The notes under the pieces: generated by a model
The model's input: the letters and a program-made list of their open reading frames with translations, nothing else
Databases searched by the model: none
What the model was told of the DNA's origin: nothing
Made by a program: the position numbers and the translations under genes
DNA from: Psococerastis gibbosa
Lineage: Eukaryota; Arthropoda; Insecta; Psocodea; Psocidae
Direction: 5' to 3'
Assembly: GCA_963971405.1 (NCBI GenBank)
Contig: OZ020484.1
Location: 62,001-126,000 of the forward strand
DNA length: 64,000 bases
In this document: piece by piece, positions 44,933 to 57,048 of the stretch
How positions within the stretch are numbered: the stretch's first letter is position 1
How the letters are laid out: the number at the start of each line of letters is the position of its first letter

Positions 44933-45051
44933 AGAGGATATGGAAAAACTGGGCTTGGCGGGATTCGAACCCACGATCTACGCCTAACCGGGGCGTTGCC
45001 TTAACCGCTGGACCACAAGCCCCGACAAGTCCAGTAATCGCCAAATCCTCT
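44933..45051. repeat. Inverted repeat bracketing the tRNA-like sequence
   Basis: AGAGGAT at 44933-44939 and ATCCTCT at 45045-45051 enclose the tRNA-like unit. Sequence to the right (to about 45110, AATTGACATGATTCGTG and GCTAGACAG) is shared in reverse orientation with 57690-57730, so the repeat unit is larger than the tRNA part. Confidence 0.55.
44950..45022 (-). ncRNA. tRNA-like sequence (72 nt plus discriminator), probably part of a repeated element
   Basis: The minus strand folds with standard tRNA numbering. The acceptor stem GGGCTTG/CAAGCCC is perfect; the anticodon stem ACGCC/GGCGT is perfect with loop CCGGTTA (anticodon position GGT); the variable loop has 5 nt; the T stem GTGGG/CCCGC carries TTCGAAT. 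Discriminator A is followed by TTTTT, a polymerase III stop. Against a working gene: the D stem is poor, base 33 is C and not U, and the flanks belong to a repeat also seen at 57686-57820. A tRNA-derived SINE head or a recently captured tRNA is more likely than a functional tRNA-Thr. Confidence 0.6.
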
Positions 45052-45109
45052 ACTTATGCTGAAATTGACATGATTCGTGTTGCTAGACAGGTTAGCACAA
45101 CTACACAAA

Positions 45110-45773
45110 TATCTAACCGAACAGGTCTCTGAGCTTACTGTTCGCCCAGAAAAGTTTGCAAATATACATGAAAATATCCCATAATGTTTTACCAAGTCCC
45201 GCCTCTCCATGTAAATTCCCTGTGCTGCATTTTCAAATCAGATAGAACTACTTTGCATGTGTTTGTATACACAAAACTTATGGGGGTTCCATTCCAAATT
45301 TAATTCATTAAGGTCACAAGTAGACATTGCTTATTTTTTTAGCTAAAATTGTCGATCTGTTGCACTTTTTACGAATTCACGACTCCAATGTCAAAATTAA
45401 AATTAAATTTTTTTTCGTTAGTTAATTGTCTTCAACTACTGTAGCACCGTTAGTGGAACGGTCTTAGGGTCACCATAGAACAAAATCAAAGCAATATTTA
45501 TTGTTATAAATATTATTAGTGCGTTTCTTGAATTTGAGAAATTTATAAAATTTTCTTCTTGCTATACTGTATTATAAAATGGATCAATTTGAAAGTAGAC
45601 AGTTAATTTCGAAGTTAAGGGCATTCAGACCACAGAAAAGAGTACTTGTTAGTCAGCAGCAACACTTATTTTATGTTGTATAAATATCAAATCAAATCAT
45701 ATACACACCAATGTATTTTTAATTGTTATAGCCTATTATATTTTATCATCTTACATCCCGTTCCAGATTCCTA
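45110..45773. other. Unassigned stretch
   Basis: AT-rich and featureless; no repeat of the window found. Confidence 0.4.
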
Positions 45774-46615
45774 AAGAACCGGTCCGAGTTTACTGGAACA
45801 TGCTTTCCAATTTATCAAAATTAGTGGATAGGAAAATGAATAATTTCATGGTAAATAATTTTCCTATGGTTAAATTTCCGATATCTCGGGGGAGGGGGGA
45901 ATTGTCGCCTTACGTCACTGGAGGTAAATTCTAGATAGGTCAGACCAACACATTGCCACATACCTACACTGGCAGGGTACGCAATGCATTTAAGCGTAAA
46001 TTTTCAATCATTTTTTCAAAAAATTTTTTTTTTGCGTAGAACCAAATCGTTTTTTGGGAAAGCAATCTGTCCGGTTTCGTTACTCAATTTAACACCTAAA
46101 ATATGCCTGAAGGTAGAAATCATCGATAGAAAAATTTCGCAGAAATATTATTTTTTAATCATTTTTCATGAAAATTGAGTTATTTTTATTTAAGCAAACT
46201 ATCAAGGGGCAAGCGAGCGACTCCCTGCATTTTGTTAACATGAATAACGACCACAATATATGTGAATTTAAAAGAAATCGGTTGAGCCGTATTGGAGAAA
46301 TAATTTTTTTAGACGTTTTTTAGAAGTTTCTTGGGAATAAACCGGGGTTGAGTTAGCCAAAAAAAAAAAAATGATTCCGAGGCATGATTTTTGTGAACCG
46401 ACATGCCACATTTCATACAAATCGAGCGAGTAGTTTGCCCGCAAATCGATGAACAGACAGAGCGACAGACAGACAGAGCGACAGACAGTCATTTCGTAAA
46501 AACCCCTTTTTTGGGTTCCTGGGACCTGAAAACGTGTAAATCCGTTGAAATCTCGGAATCAAAAATTTGGACCATCACAAAGCTTTCCTTAAACTACGTA
46601 TAAATTAAAAAGCAA
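45774..46615 (-). mobile_element. HINE-like element, full length
   Basis: Plus strand starts AAGAACCGGTCCGAGTTTAC (3' end of the element), has a G-rich block at 45889-45899, CAGACAGAGCGACAGACAGA (GTCT tract) near 46455, and ends AGCTTTCCTTAAACTACG with TTAAAAAGCAA, the 5' end. All conserved blocks are present in order. Confidence 0.9.
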
Positions 46616-49398
46616 TAACCAGTACATCGAAACAAACACAACAAAAATCAATTGAAATTTTTTGGGAACCTTCAAGTGCGAGTGCATTTTGAGAAACCGT
46701 AATTATAGCGAATAGAACAAGTTGTAAATTGGATAGAACAATTATTTCTGCTGTTCCGTTTTACTCTTTCCCAAAGCATGGGCTATTCGACGGAAGCCAT
46801 AGTCGTTAAGTGTGTAAGGCAGGGGTCAGAACCTTTATATATTGTTACCTTTAATTAAGGAAGCAGGACAGAAAAATAAGCGGCACTCCCACCATGTGTC
46901 GAAAACTTACGGAATGTGGAATCTGACAGTCAATGTAGTCTTCCGTATGCATTGGAATAGGACAAAACATGATGGAGGACTGAAATATTCGTCCCTTGGC
47001 AGTGAAACTGTATTGGCTCGAACCAACTTGAGACTGGTATTGTACTTGTTACCTTACCCCTCAATACACATTATATGAGGATTGATTGCGTGTTGGGGCC
47101 CAATAGATAGGAGGTTGCTGTGTTTGGTTTTGGGTTGTAGTTGGCCAAGATTAAGGTCAATGGACGCTTTATTGCTGTTGATTAGACTGATGGTCCGGTC
47201 CATATCAAGGAGAGTATACATACAGCTTGACCCATAATTGGCCATATTCTATGGACTTTTTGGGTGATGGTTATCATATAAAGTTTCCTTTATCTCGATG
47301 CTCATAACCAAGTTCTCTACCATCTCCGCATGCCCCATGAATGAGCAGAGAGTCATGTGGTCCTTTCCACAGCAATAGCATAGCATGTAGAGCTTCAGTC
47401 TGGAGTTGCCATAAGCCCATACTACATATTCTGTATCTGCTGATGATGGTTATAACAGCATCTTCAGAATTTCATATTAATATAAATATTCCCAAAATCA
47501 ACTAGCCTACTAGCCACACCATGCAATACAGTAGAAAGAGCACAGAGGTAGCCAACAAGCACGATATTTAGAACTAAGCAGCTATAGCTCGACCACTTTC
47601 AGGCAAAGTGAAAGGTAACTAAAGAGGCCACGGGGAAGGGTTGGTGCCCTTTACAGAAGTACCTAGGTATCTTGTACATTATTTGGTCGTAAGTAGAACC
47701 GTAATTCGAGTAGCGGCCAGCGGGTACTACAACCCACCCCCAGTTTTCCAAACGATGATAATTGATAAGAGACATCGCTAATAACCCAGTTTAACGTGGC
47801 GTTGTACTGCCTTCTACAACGCAAAGGAGCCTAGATAGTTGGCTTGAGACTCAAGACTATACCATTTTAAGTGCCTAGTATTTATGTGCCTCATCAAATA
47901 GGAACAAATGGAATAGCTTTGCTGTTAAAACCATATAAATGTCTTAAAATGAATCGTTTAAGGTATAACTGTATCTATCAACATTTAATATAATGCACGT
48001 ATACCCCTCAATACTCAATTACCTCATAAATATACTGTAGATACACCATTAGAGGTCTATTTTACGACCAATGATAATACAATAATGCTGCTGTATTAAA
48101 CCATTAACACTACCTTCCTTACAATTTTATGTAATCTACGTTAGGTACTGTAAAACTAGTATGTTATGTGGCTAGTCCACGTAACCGTTCCATGCCAACG
48201 GCCTCAATTTCAGAAGCACAACAACAAGAAAACTGCCAATTTTAGCAATTGCTGTTTAATTCCAAATTATTGATTCGGGGTGGACTCGTGAAAGCAACGA
48301 TGTGGCATGATAATAGTCAGAATCATGTGCAATAGATGTGTCTTAGTGGCTCTGTACATCTGAGCTGGGATGGTCAAGATGCAGCCAGAGCGTGCAAACA
48401 CGTTGGAATATGTGTGGGGTGGTTGTTGAATAGCTAAAACACTCCCACAATTTATTCTAGGCTTTCCAAATAACTTAATAAACGCTAATCGGCGCTAGTG
48501 ACGCAAAAACTAAAAAATGTTTACAAATGCCATTTGGCAACAACTGACATTTTCTATTAATTTTTACCTTCTTCTCAAACCAAAAAGTAGTTGGAATAAG
48601 TAGAAGCAGACGTTACCAGGTGTACTGCACTACTGTTCTCCCAGAGGGTTTTTGACGACCATTCTAATCGAGTAAGAAAAGAAACGGCTCTACAGCCCCA
48701 ACTCTGCAGGCCTACAGTTCACTGCATGAATGGACTTGGATAACTTTGAAACATTCACAAAAGGAGATAGGTCGTCACGTCGATTGATGCTAAAAAAGAG
48801 TGAAGCATGCCACTCTACCTCGTAGAACGCCTCACTATTACAACTTTGAAGGTCCAGCCGAATTTGGTGCAGGACCTAGTGGGCGCTCCCTTCTCCAAAC
48901 AATGTAAATTACTTGGTATTACGCAGTTTAAACAGGTCGATAAATATGGTAACGAATGCCATCAGGCACACACAATACCTACCTACGAGTACCTTCATGG
49001 CTTGCTTCATAGTGGGTGGTGACTGCCGACTCTGTAAAGCTCCAATGTGCTTTTCATTACCAGGATAAGGGGAATTTTCATATACTTACAACGAAGGTAT
49101 GCAGGAAGAAGCTTTTCCCTTTCGTCCGATTCCATGACCAGCATCTTGAGTGAAATACAGCCAATCAGGACCTTAGCTCGAAGCCAACCCCGCCTGAGCC
49201 GCCCTGAAGTGAAGCCCAAAATATATTGCACAATTCCACTGCACGTGCATTTGTTACTAAGTCCCCAAGGTACCCTCATTGCACCGAATTTGGTCAATTT
49301 TACATTAGACACGACAATTCTCATAGCTTCGTTTCGCATATCACTATATACACATCAACACGTGAGGGCCGTGACGGCAAGTTAAGTTCTACACTTCA
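46616..49398. other. Longest low-repeat stretch of the window
   Basis: About 2.8 kb without any of the repeat families. Frames at 46842-47078, 48807-49022 and the overlapping pair at 49007-49385 have no recognisable motif. If a host gene lies in this window, its introns or flanks are most likely here, but I cannot show one. Confidence 0.4.
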
Positions 49399-49400
49399 TA

Positions 49401-51744
49401 GCCCAGGGTAGATAATTTTTTTTAAGACATTAAATTAAAGTTGGACGAAACCCATTGGAAATGGAAGATAATATGACAAACATTAAAGGGAAAATAAATT
49501 ACGGGCGATCCGAGTTCGGGAAGCAAGTAGGGGTGGTTTTTAATTGTGAAACACGGTACATCTTCATTTCCGACAAAACTAAAAGTCCTATGGAAAAACG
49601 TCAAATAGCAAAAAAGTAGGTTATAAGAAGATGTACAACTTTAGCTATTACACTTTTTTCACATAACCTCATATTTTATGAGAAAAATGCCAAAAACCCG
49701 GGTTCTGGTTTTTTATTTTTAACTTTCACAAAAAACAATTTTTTTTACGTGAAAATTGAAGAAAACTTACTTCTGTATGTATTAAATCCACTGTAAATGT
49801 TTTGATTTAAAATGTTAATTTTTTTAAAACTAATTTTGACTATATATGGAAAAGGCACCCTAATTTTCAATCGAAAAATCTCACGTCAAAATGTCGATTA
49901 TTTTTGAAAATTAGGTGTGCTTTTTGTTCGCTGAAATCTCTACTTTCCGATAGTATAAAGAACAATATACACTACTGTGCAAACTTTTCATGAAAAATGC
50001 AAAAAACCAAATCGAAAAATCATTTCTTTAATATTTAAAATATAGTCATTATCATAATTACAATAACTCGCATACGTAATATTGTACTAAAATATCATTC
50101 GATTTTATTATTGCTTTCCAATTTATACGTAGTATATGGAAAGCTTTGTGACGGTCGAAATTTTCGATTCCGAGATTTCAACGGATTTACACGTTTTGGG
50201 GTCCCAGGGACCCTAAAAAGTGTTTTTTACGAAATGTCTGTCTGTCGGTCTGTCCGTCTGTCGGTCTGTCTGTTCGTCGATTTCCGGGCAAACTACTCGG
50301 TGGATTTGAGTAAAATTTGGCATGTAGGTTTACAAAAATCATACCTCGGGACAATTTTTTATTTTGGGCCAACTCAATTTGGGGGGGTTTTATTCTCAAA
50401 AAACTCTAAAAAAAACGTCTAAAAAAAATTATTTCTCAAAAACGGCTGCAACGATTTCTTTTAAATTCACATATATTGTAGTTGTTGTTAATGGTGATAA
50501 AATGCGGGGGGTCGCTTACCCCTTGATAGTTTAATTCTGGGGGTAAAAAAATAAAAATAACTTAATTTTAATGAAAAATGACTAAAAAATAATATTTCTG
50601 CGAAACGTTTATATCGATGATTTCTACCTTCAGGCATGTATTAGGTGTTAAGTTGAGTAACGAAACCGGACAGTTTGCTTTCCCAATAACCTATTTGCTT
50701 TTGCCCAAAAATTTTTTTTGTTGAAAAAATGATAGAAACTTCACGCTGAAATGCCTGCCTGCCCTGCCCTGCCATTATTACGGTGTTGTAATGTGTTTTA
50801 AATATATTGAGGCGACCTCACTTCCAGTGACGTCAGGTGGACACCCCCCCCCCCCCCCCCCCCCCCCGAGATATCCGAAATTTAACCATAGGAAAATTAT
50901 TTACCTTAAATTATTCATTTCTTCTCCCTACTAATTGATAAATTGGAAAGCATGTCCGAGTAAACTCAGACCGGTTCTTTTAGGTTATGTAACGTTAAAC
51001 ATACCATTTAATAACGAAAATATTACTATTTTTAATTTAGAGCTGATTGACATTTGACACAGATATACATATAGGCATTTGATACACTAAATTGACCGGA
51101 CTATGTTTTAAATATGAGAGACATCACTTTTCGATTTGGTTTTTTGCATTTTTTAAAAAAAAATTGCACATTAGTGTATATTATTCCTTACACCGTCGGA
51201 AAGAAGAGATTTCAACGAACAAAAAGCTTACCTAATTGTTTAAAAAATCGACATTTTGACGTGAGATTTTTCGATTGAAAATTAGGGTGCTTTTTCCATA
51301 TATAGTCAAAATTAGTTGAAAAAATTAATATACTAAATCAAAAAATTTACTGTGGATTTAATACATACAAAAGTAAGTTTTCTTCAATTTTCACGTAAAA
51401 AAAATTGTTTTTTGTGAAAGTTAAAAATAAAAAACCAGAACCCGGGTTTTTGGCATTTTTCTCATAAAATATGAGGTTATGTGAAAAAAGTGTAATAGCT
51501 AAAGTTGTACATCTTCTTATAACCTACTTTTTTGCTATTTGACGTTTTTCCATAGGACTTTTAGTTTTGTCGGAAATGAAGATGTACCGTGTTTCACCCT
51601 TAAAAACCACCCCTGCCTTCCGAACTGAGATCGAGATTAATTTTTCCTTTAATGTTTGTCATATTATCTTCCATTTCCAATGAGTTTCATTCTACTATAA
51701 TTTAATGTTTTTTTTCACCATTTTTCAGGGGATCTACCCTGGGC
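49401..51744. mobile_element. Palindromic element, family C, copy 2, with HINE in the loop
   Basis: Ends GCCCAGGGTAGAT at 49401 and ATCTACCCTGGGC ending 51744, both next to TA. Arms of about 700 bases (49401-50110 and 50983-51744) are mutual reverse complements and match copy 1 at 1951-3403. The loop is interrupted by a full HINE (50111-50982). The two arms resemble each other more closely (AAACCCGGGTTCTGG against CCAGAACCCGGGTTT) than either resembles copy 1 (AAACCAGGGTTTTGG), so arm-to-arm homogenisation or a recent palindrome origin is possible. Confidence 0.85.
50111..50982 (+). mobile_element. HINE-like element, full length, second empty-site case
   Basis: TTGCTTTCCAATTTATACG, a GTCTGTCTGTCGGTCTGTCC tract at 50236-50272, GGTCGCTTACCCCTTG, a C run at 50846-50867, ATAAATTGGAAAGCATG and CCGGTTCTT. 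It sits in the loop of family C copy 2. Copy 1 (2680-2700, reverse complement CGATTTTGTTTTTTTAGG) shows the uninterrupted T run, so no bases were duplicated. Confidence 0.9.
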
Positions 51745-52114
51745 TATCTACTGCAGCAAGGAATGACCTTTCAAACTTGCTTATTATGGATTCAAACGGT
51801 CGTCGGCAGCATTTTTGGCCACATCCGTATTCCGTTGATGATTAACTTTTACTGTCTCATTGCTCAATCTGTAATCGTTGCCTAATTAAGGCATCCCCCT
51901 CCCCCTCACGCCTCTGCGGTTCTCGCCGGACATTTTTTTTTCGCTCTAGACTGATTGCACCCGATTGAACGGTCGACTCTGCGTTTAGATAATGGACAAA
52001 AAATTGAGTCCAATCAGGTTCCAGGTATCGCGCGCCTAGTTACTACTAGAGATCCTTCGGAGAGAGATGCACCCTCTCCCAGTTCTCTTCTCAATTTTGC
52101 TTTGCCATGTACAC
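51745..52114. other. Unassigned stretch
   Basis: No repeat or coding-like frame recognised beyond a C-rich patch near 51895-51910. Confidence 0.4.
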
Positions 52115-52941
52115 AAGAACCGGTCCGAGTTTACTCGAACATGCTTTCCAATTTATCAATTAGTAGATAGAGAAAATAAGAAATGTCATGGTATATAATT
52201 GTCCGTAAATTTCGGGTATGTCGGGGAGGGGGGGGGGGGGTGTCCACCTGACGTCACTGGAGGTGAGGTAAATTCTAGATAGGTAAGACCTAAGACCAAC
52301 ACATTATCACACAGCAATAATGTTTTTAATAATCATTTTTCAAATAATAATTTTTTGCACAAAACCGAATAGTTTTTGGGAAAGCAACCTGTCCGGTTTC
52401 GTTACTCAATTTAACACCTAAAACATGCCTGAAGGTAGAAATCATCGATAGAAAGGTTTCGCAGAAAAATTATTTTTTAGTCATTTTTCATTAAAATTTA
52501 GTTATTTTTATTTTTTTACCCCAAGAAGCAAACTATCAAGGGGCAAGCGACCCCCCTTATTTTATTAACAATTATAACGACTACGATATACTGTATGTGA
52601 ATTTAAAAGAAATCATTGGAGCCGTTTTTGAGAAATAATTTTTTTTTTAATGTTTTTTCGGAGTTTTTTGAGAATAAAACCCCCCAAATTGAGTTAACAA
52701 AATTAAAAAAAATTGTGCCGAGGTATAATTTTTGTGAATCTTTATGCCAAATTTCATCAAAATCGACTGAGTACTATGCGCGGAAATTGGCGAACAGACA
52801 GACACACAGAGAGACAGACAGACAGAGCGACAGAGTGACAGACAGAGATTTCCTGGTTCCTGGGACCTCAAAACGTGTAAATCCGTTGAAATTTCGGAAT
52901 CGAAAATATCGACCATCACAAAGCTTTCCTTATACTACTAT
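52115..52941 (-). mobile_element. HINE-like element, nearly full length
   Basis: 3' end AAGAACCGGTCCGAGTTTAC on plus at 52115, G run 52225-52241, GACAGACAGACAGAGCGACA (GTCT tract) near 52818, 5' end AAGCTTTCCTTATACTAC at 52921-52938. The last few 5' bases have changed. Confidence 0.85.
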
Positions 52942-54280
52942 CCTAAAAACTGAATATTTTGAAGCAACGTTTTAAACATATTGCCCTAGGGACTAAGGAG
53001 GCCCCAGGGGTGGATCCATCCCTGGATAGTACGCGTTCGGATCCACATTATTTCATTTACATGCTATTTTATTTCAATTTTTCGAGGGAGCCCTCCAGAG
53101 ATAGGTACTTGTAAAAATTCGTGTTAATCCGGCTTATTATCTGGAAAATAATAAATGTTGTATTGTCTTGAATGAAGCCAACCAAAATTTTTTCTGAAAA
53201 ATGCATTCGGATGTCAGGCTTGTACGATGCCTTTAGAATCCGCCCTATTACCTTAATCCTGGTGACGTACTTTCTTGGTCTTCAGTCCGGGTGGTAAAAG
53301 CCTTGTCAATAAAACGCCGTTGTCATGAGTTACCCAATATCAGTTTGGCCGTATGCTCGGCGGATCATTTATCAGTTTGGGTCAAACATCACACCCCAAT
53401 CTTTCGGTTTATAGTCAGGTTCCCACTAACTGGACCACCAACATAATCTATCATAATCAAGAGTTCAAAATTTGGTGGGAAAGTAGATGTCGGATCTCTC
53501 GTCTGCTGAACCTCTTCTAGTTACCGGTAAGTCCCGTCCGATCTAGTATAATGGTTCTTGGCTGGGACTTTGAAATTATCTTGTTGTAAATTGTCATGCA
53601 AACTTCTCCAATTTCCATAATTCCCATGCTATCCGGTATTTTCGGACAATTACTGTTTTTGCCTCGCATCGATCGGTTATTTGCTTACATGGAGCTTGAA
53701 TCTTTGTGCGGGGTTCTGGAGGTATTATTCAAAGATTTTATGTTTCCTGGACAGAGATTCAAAACGTATACGACCAAAGGATGGCACGAAGACCGCGAAC
53801 TTATTTCATTTATTGTTCAAAAGAGGCAATAATTAAGCAGTGGAAAAATTAACAAAATAATGTCGAAAAACCGACTGTTGACCCACCGACATACTTACTA
53901 ACTAATATCACATTTGTATCACACACTATACGAGTATCATGATTTTCATTATTAATATTTCCAATGAGGCAACGTACCATCACTCCAAAATTAGGGACTT
54001 TACTAATGTGCTATTCCGTATTTCTTTCGTAAATAAAACCACTGTAAATTCACACGTAAATTGAAACAATCGGCCATTACTCAACCGTCTTAATTAATAT
54101 GTGAATTACAACGCCTGCGCCACAGGCTTAGAAACAGGGCAGATACAATCTAAAAGGAAGCACATCCTTCTAACGTGTGTCCATCCAGATATATTCCCAA
54201 TGCTCCCCCAAATCAATCAACTTCATTGTTGGCTATCTGCCTTGACAGACTAAAAAAAAAAACACGTAGAAAGCAGCAGG
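52942..54280. other. Low-repeat stretch with two possible coding pieces
   Basis: A 41-codon frame near 53165-53290 contains SGLYDAFRIRPITLILVTYF, a hydrophobic membrane-like stretch. A 78-codon frame at 53596-53832 contains PGQRFKTYTTKGWHEDRELI. Neither can be placed in a family, and there is no evidence they belong together. AGGTACTT and GGTAAGT splice-like sites are present but common. Confidence 0.25.
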
Positions 54281-54284
54281 CGCG

Positions 54285-54920
54285 GATCTACGGGGGGGGG
54301 GGGGCTATGGGGTCCACCCGTAGCCCCCCCCCCCCCCAGGATTTTTGGTGACGAAGACGTTATGGCGGCTAAAGGCACAGTATCCACAATAATGAAAGGG
54401 AAATTAATTCTTAGTATGCTTATTTTTCATGAAAAAATCAACATATTGACCAAGTACTCTCAAAAAATATATATTACTAAAAATGCTTAAAAAATACTTT
54501 AGAGCTATTTTTTCCAACTTTTTCTCCGGGGGAGACCCCCGAGTACCCCCTCAATGGTAGGTTTATTAGCCGTTGTAATATCTCAATTTTGTACTGCTTG
54601 CAAACATTATCGTAAATAGGGGGGTCCTGGGCTAAGCCCCCCGCGAAGCACCCGTAGCCCCCCCTGGGTGACTGGTGACAAAGACGTTATGATTGCGAAA
54701 GGCATAGATAGTATTCACAATAACGAAAGGGAAATTAATTCTTGGTATGCTTATTTCACATAATAGACATCATGAAAAAAAATCAAAATATTGACCTATC
54801 CGATATAAGTCCTTTCACAAAAATATATTACTCAAAATGATTAAAACCCCAATATTTCAGACCTATTTTTTCAAAATTTTTCTTTGAGGGAGACCCCCGG
54901 GCCCCCCTCAGCCCCTCTCA
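54285..54920 (+). repeat. Family D sequence, two tandem units
   Basis: Unit 1 (54345-54600) and unit 2 (54665-54915) share GACGAAGACGTTATGGCGGC or GACAAAGACGTTATGATTGC, GAAAGGGAAATTAATTCTT, TATGCTTATTT and GGAGACCCCC. Flanked by G and C runs near 54292-54335. The left end GCGCGGATCTACGGGG is hAT-like; a matching right end was not found. Confidence 0.7.
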
Positions 54921-56512
54921 TACAAAAAAAATACAAATAATAGGTCTTGTATAGTAATAAACAATTTTGCTTGTCGGCTTTACTAACTTCGAAAAGCTAC
55001 TAACGACGAGTAGTATAAAAATTACTTGACTAAATAATGTAATTTTATCTAGTGCTAAAAATGGTTCGGTAAATGGACTTCCTGGCAGGTGCTCGTGAGC
55101 CTCCATATCTCTACCTCCACTATGACCAATATTATAAATAAATAATGACTTTATTTCTTATTGCACATTTATCTTAGTGTTGGCTATGCTATGGCTCTAT
55201 TATTACTGTATTATTTATGAATTTTTTTCTAAAATTTTGGGTACCCCTGGTAAATGCAAACCTCTAATATGAAGGAGCATGTCTATGTTTCATTCTGATT
55301 TTATCGAGCTCTAATCAGATCAGTTCGGCTTTGTATTGGAACCCTTCTGGTCCTTATTCTTCCAGTGCATTTCCTTTATTATGTTAACTTTTGTAGGGAA
55401 GACATTTGTCAATATGAATGCCCCTCGACCCAGTTCTAGATTTTTGTTCCATATTGATCCCGCTTCGATAGTGTAAGGTTTTGTGTCTGAGATGGTGCAG
55501 CGTTTCGGGTTTAGAATGCTTAAAGACTTAGTCTGAAAGGGTTGTAGGTTCATGGTGGGTACATACAAATGCTATCTATTGTGGTTTGAAATGTCTGCTC
55601 TTATGTCCCATCCAACATCTGCATCAGTATAAATATAAGGCTCATACTCAGGGGCGTCGCGAACGGGGGGGGGGGGGCTTTTCTCTGAAAGCTGGTAATT
55701 TGTGGTGGCAAAATGACGAAGAGAAATTAATCCAAAAATATGTCCTATAGACAAGCACTTCAGAAAAAACTTAAACAGGCAAATTAACTGCGACTGTCTA
55801 CCCGTGTTCCCGTTTCCATTGTGTTGTAGATGCTATACAATATAAAAGGTTTATAGACAATTATGCTTATGCACATATATGTTAGTTATTTGGCACTAAT
55901 TATGCGTAGGAAAACAGATGCTTGTCTGAAAATAAAAATAAAAACTGGAAAATGGAGGCATATAAGTTGCTGGTCTCAACATTTGTTCTTCCCCCACCTC
56001 CAGTTTTCAGTGGAGATTAAGCTGAAACAGCTGTCCAAAGCTTAAGAGGCTATATAGTTGACAAACTTGTTTTTGGAGTTGGCATAGTAGGTACCCCCCC
56101 CCCCCATGCCCTCGCTCCACCGCAACTGACACTACTCTACTATATTTAGTATTACTATTACTTCGTTATGTCTTTACGGCAACCTAATGAAGCAAGCCAC
56201 CGCCAGAAGCTCGTTCATTGTAGATTGGTACATATACACCAGCGGACAAAATTAATTCGGGAAAATACCAACAATGGCCAATACACTAATGTCACATTAC
56301 TCCGTGCTGAAACGCATTTGAATCGCGCTGAAACAAATTTTCCAGGGGGTTCGAATAAATAAATGGATATTTATTTTCAAACAGACAGAAACAAATTAAT
56401 TGAATAAAACACAACGTTTCAACAAGCAAATTGCCTTTTAAACTTGCGTACAACTAACTTGTGCCCCACTGGATCTGCCCTTGCGCTTCATACTGCTTTG
56501 GTTGCTCACCCC
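54921..56512. other. Unassigned stretch
   Basis: A lone hAT-type end (CAGGGGCGTCGCGAACGGG, 55650) with a G run follows the minus-strand frame 55320-55568, which has no known motif. Otherwise AT-rich. Confidence 0.4.
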
Positions 56513-56595
56513 TAGTTGAGTGTGAGAGAGGGCCTTATGGCCCTAACTCCGCTAGGGTGGTCTCAGCAAAAAAAAAGTCATTATTTATTTATGAG
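56513..56595 (+). repeat. tRNA-derived SINE (family S1), 3' fragment
   Basis: CTAGTTGAGTGTGAGAGAGG, GCCCTAACTCCGCTAGGGTG and the TTATTTATTTATG tail match the end of the S1 consensus. The head is missing. Confidence 0.75.
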
Positions 56596-57048
56596 CGGCC
56601 ATGTTTCTGACCCATGGCTGAGCACTGCCTTTGTGACGGTTTTATAGAGCTTTATCATGAGCTCCTTCGAGATAAGCGTGAAGTTGAGTATCTTCAGGAA
56701 GCTGTAGTATTACTTGCTTCCAAGTTGCAGTCGCCATTCTGAAAGACATTCACATATATTTGTATGAATTATGTTATAACCCCATGTTCTCAGCAATTAA
56801 TTAACCTGGGCAGCTCCGTTGTAAATTACCGGACGACCCCCGTAAATTCCCAAGCCTGTTTTCTGATCTTTGCCGTCGTATGTACTTGGCAATTTATTGT
56901 CGAGCTTACCAACCAAGTACAATTGCCGCGGAAAGGTCCTTTTTTATGTTGTCCGTCGCGCGCTTCTTAAATTTACTGGCATGCTAATTTTGTTTTCATT
57001 GCTAAACGAGCATGTTTATAAGATTTGTGCACGAGGTTGTTTCGGTAT
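56596..57048. other. Unassigned stretch
   Basis: Two overlapping plus-strand frames (56764-57055) without recognisable motifs. No repeat seen. Confidence 0.4.

Noticed and set aside
44950..45022. Functional tRNA-Thr gene
   Set aside because: Weak D stem, C at position 33 and repeated flanks; annotated as tRNA-like only.
49007..49385. Overlapping 110- and 112-residue frames on opposite strands
   Set aside because: Neither has recognisable sequence features; opposite open frames of this size occur by chance.
55650..56125. hAT-like element from CAGGGGCGTCGC to the C run near 56100
   Set aside because: Right end does not mirror the left and no target duplication is present.
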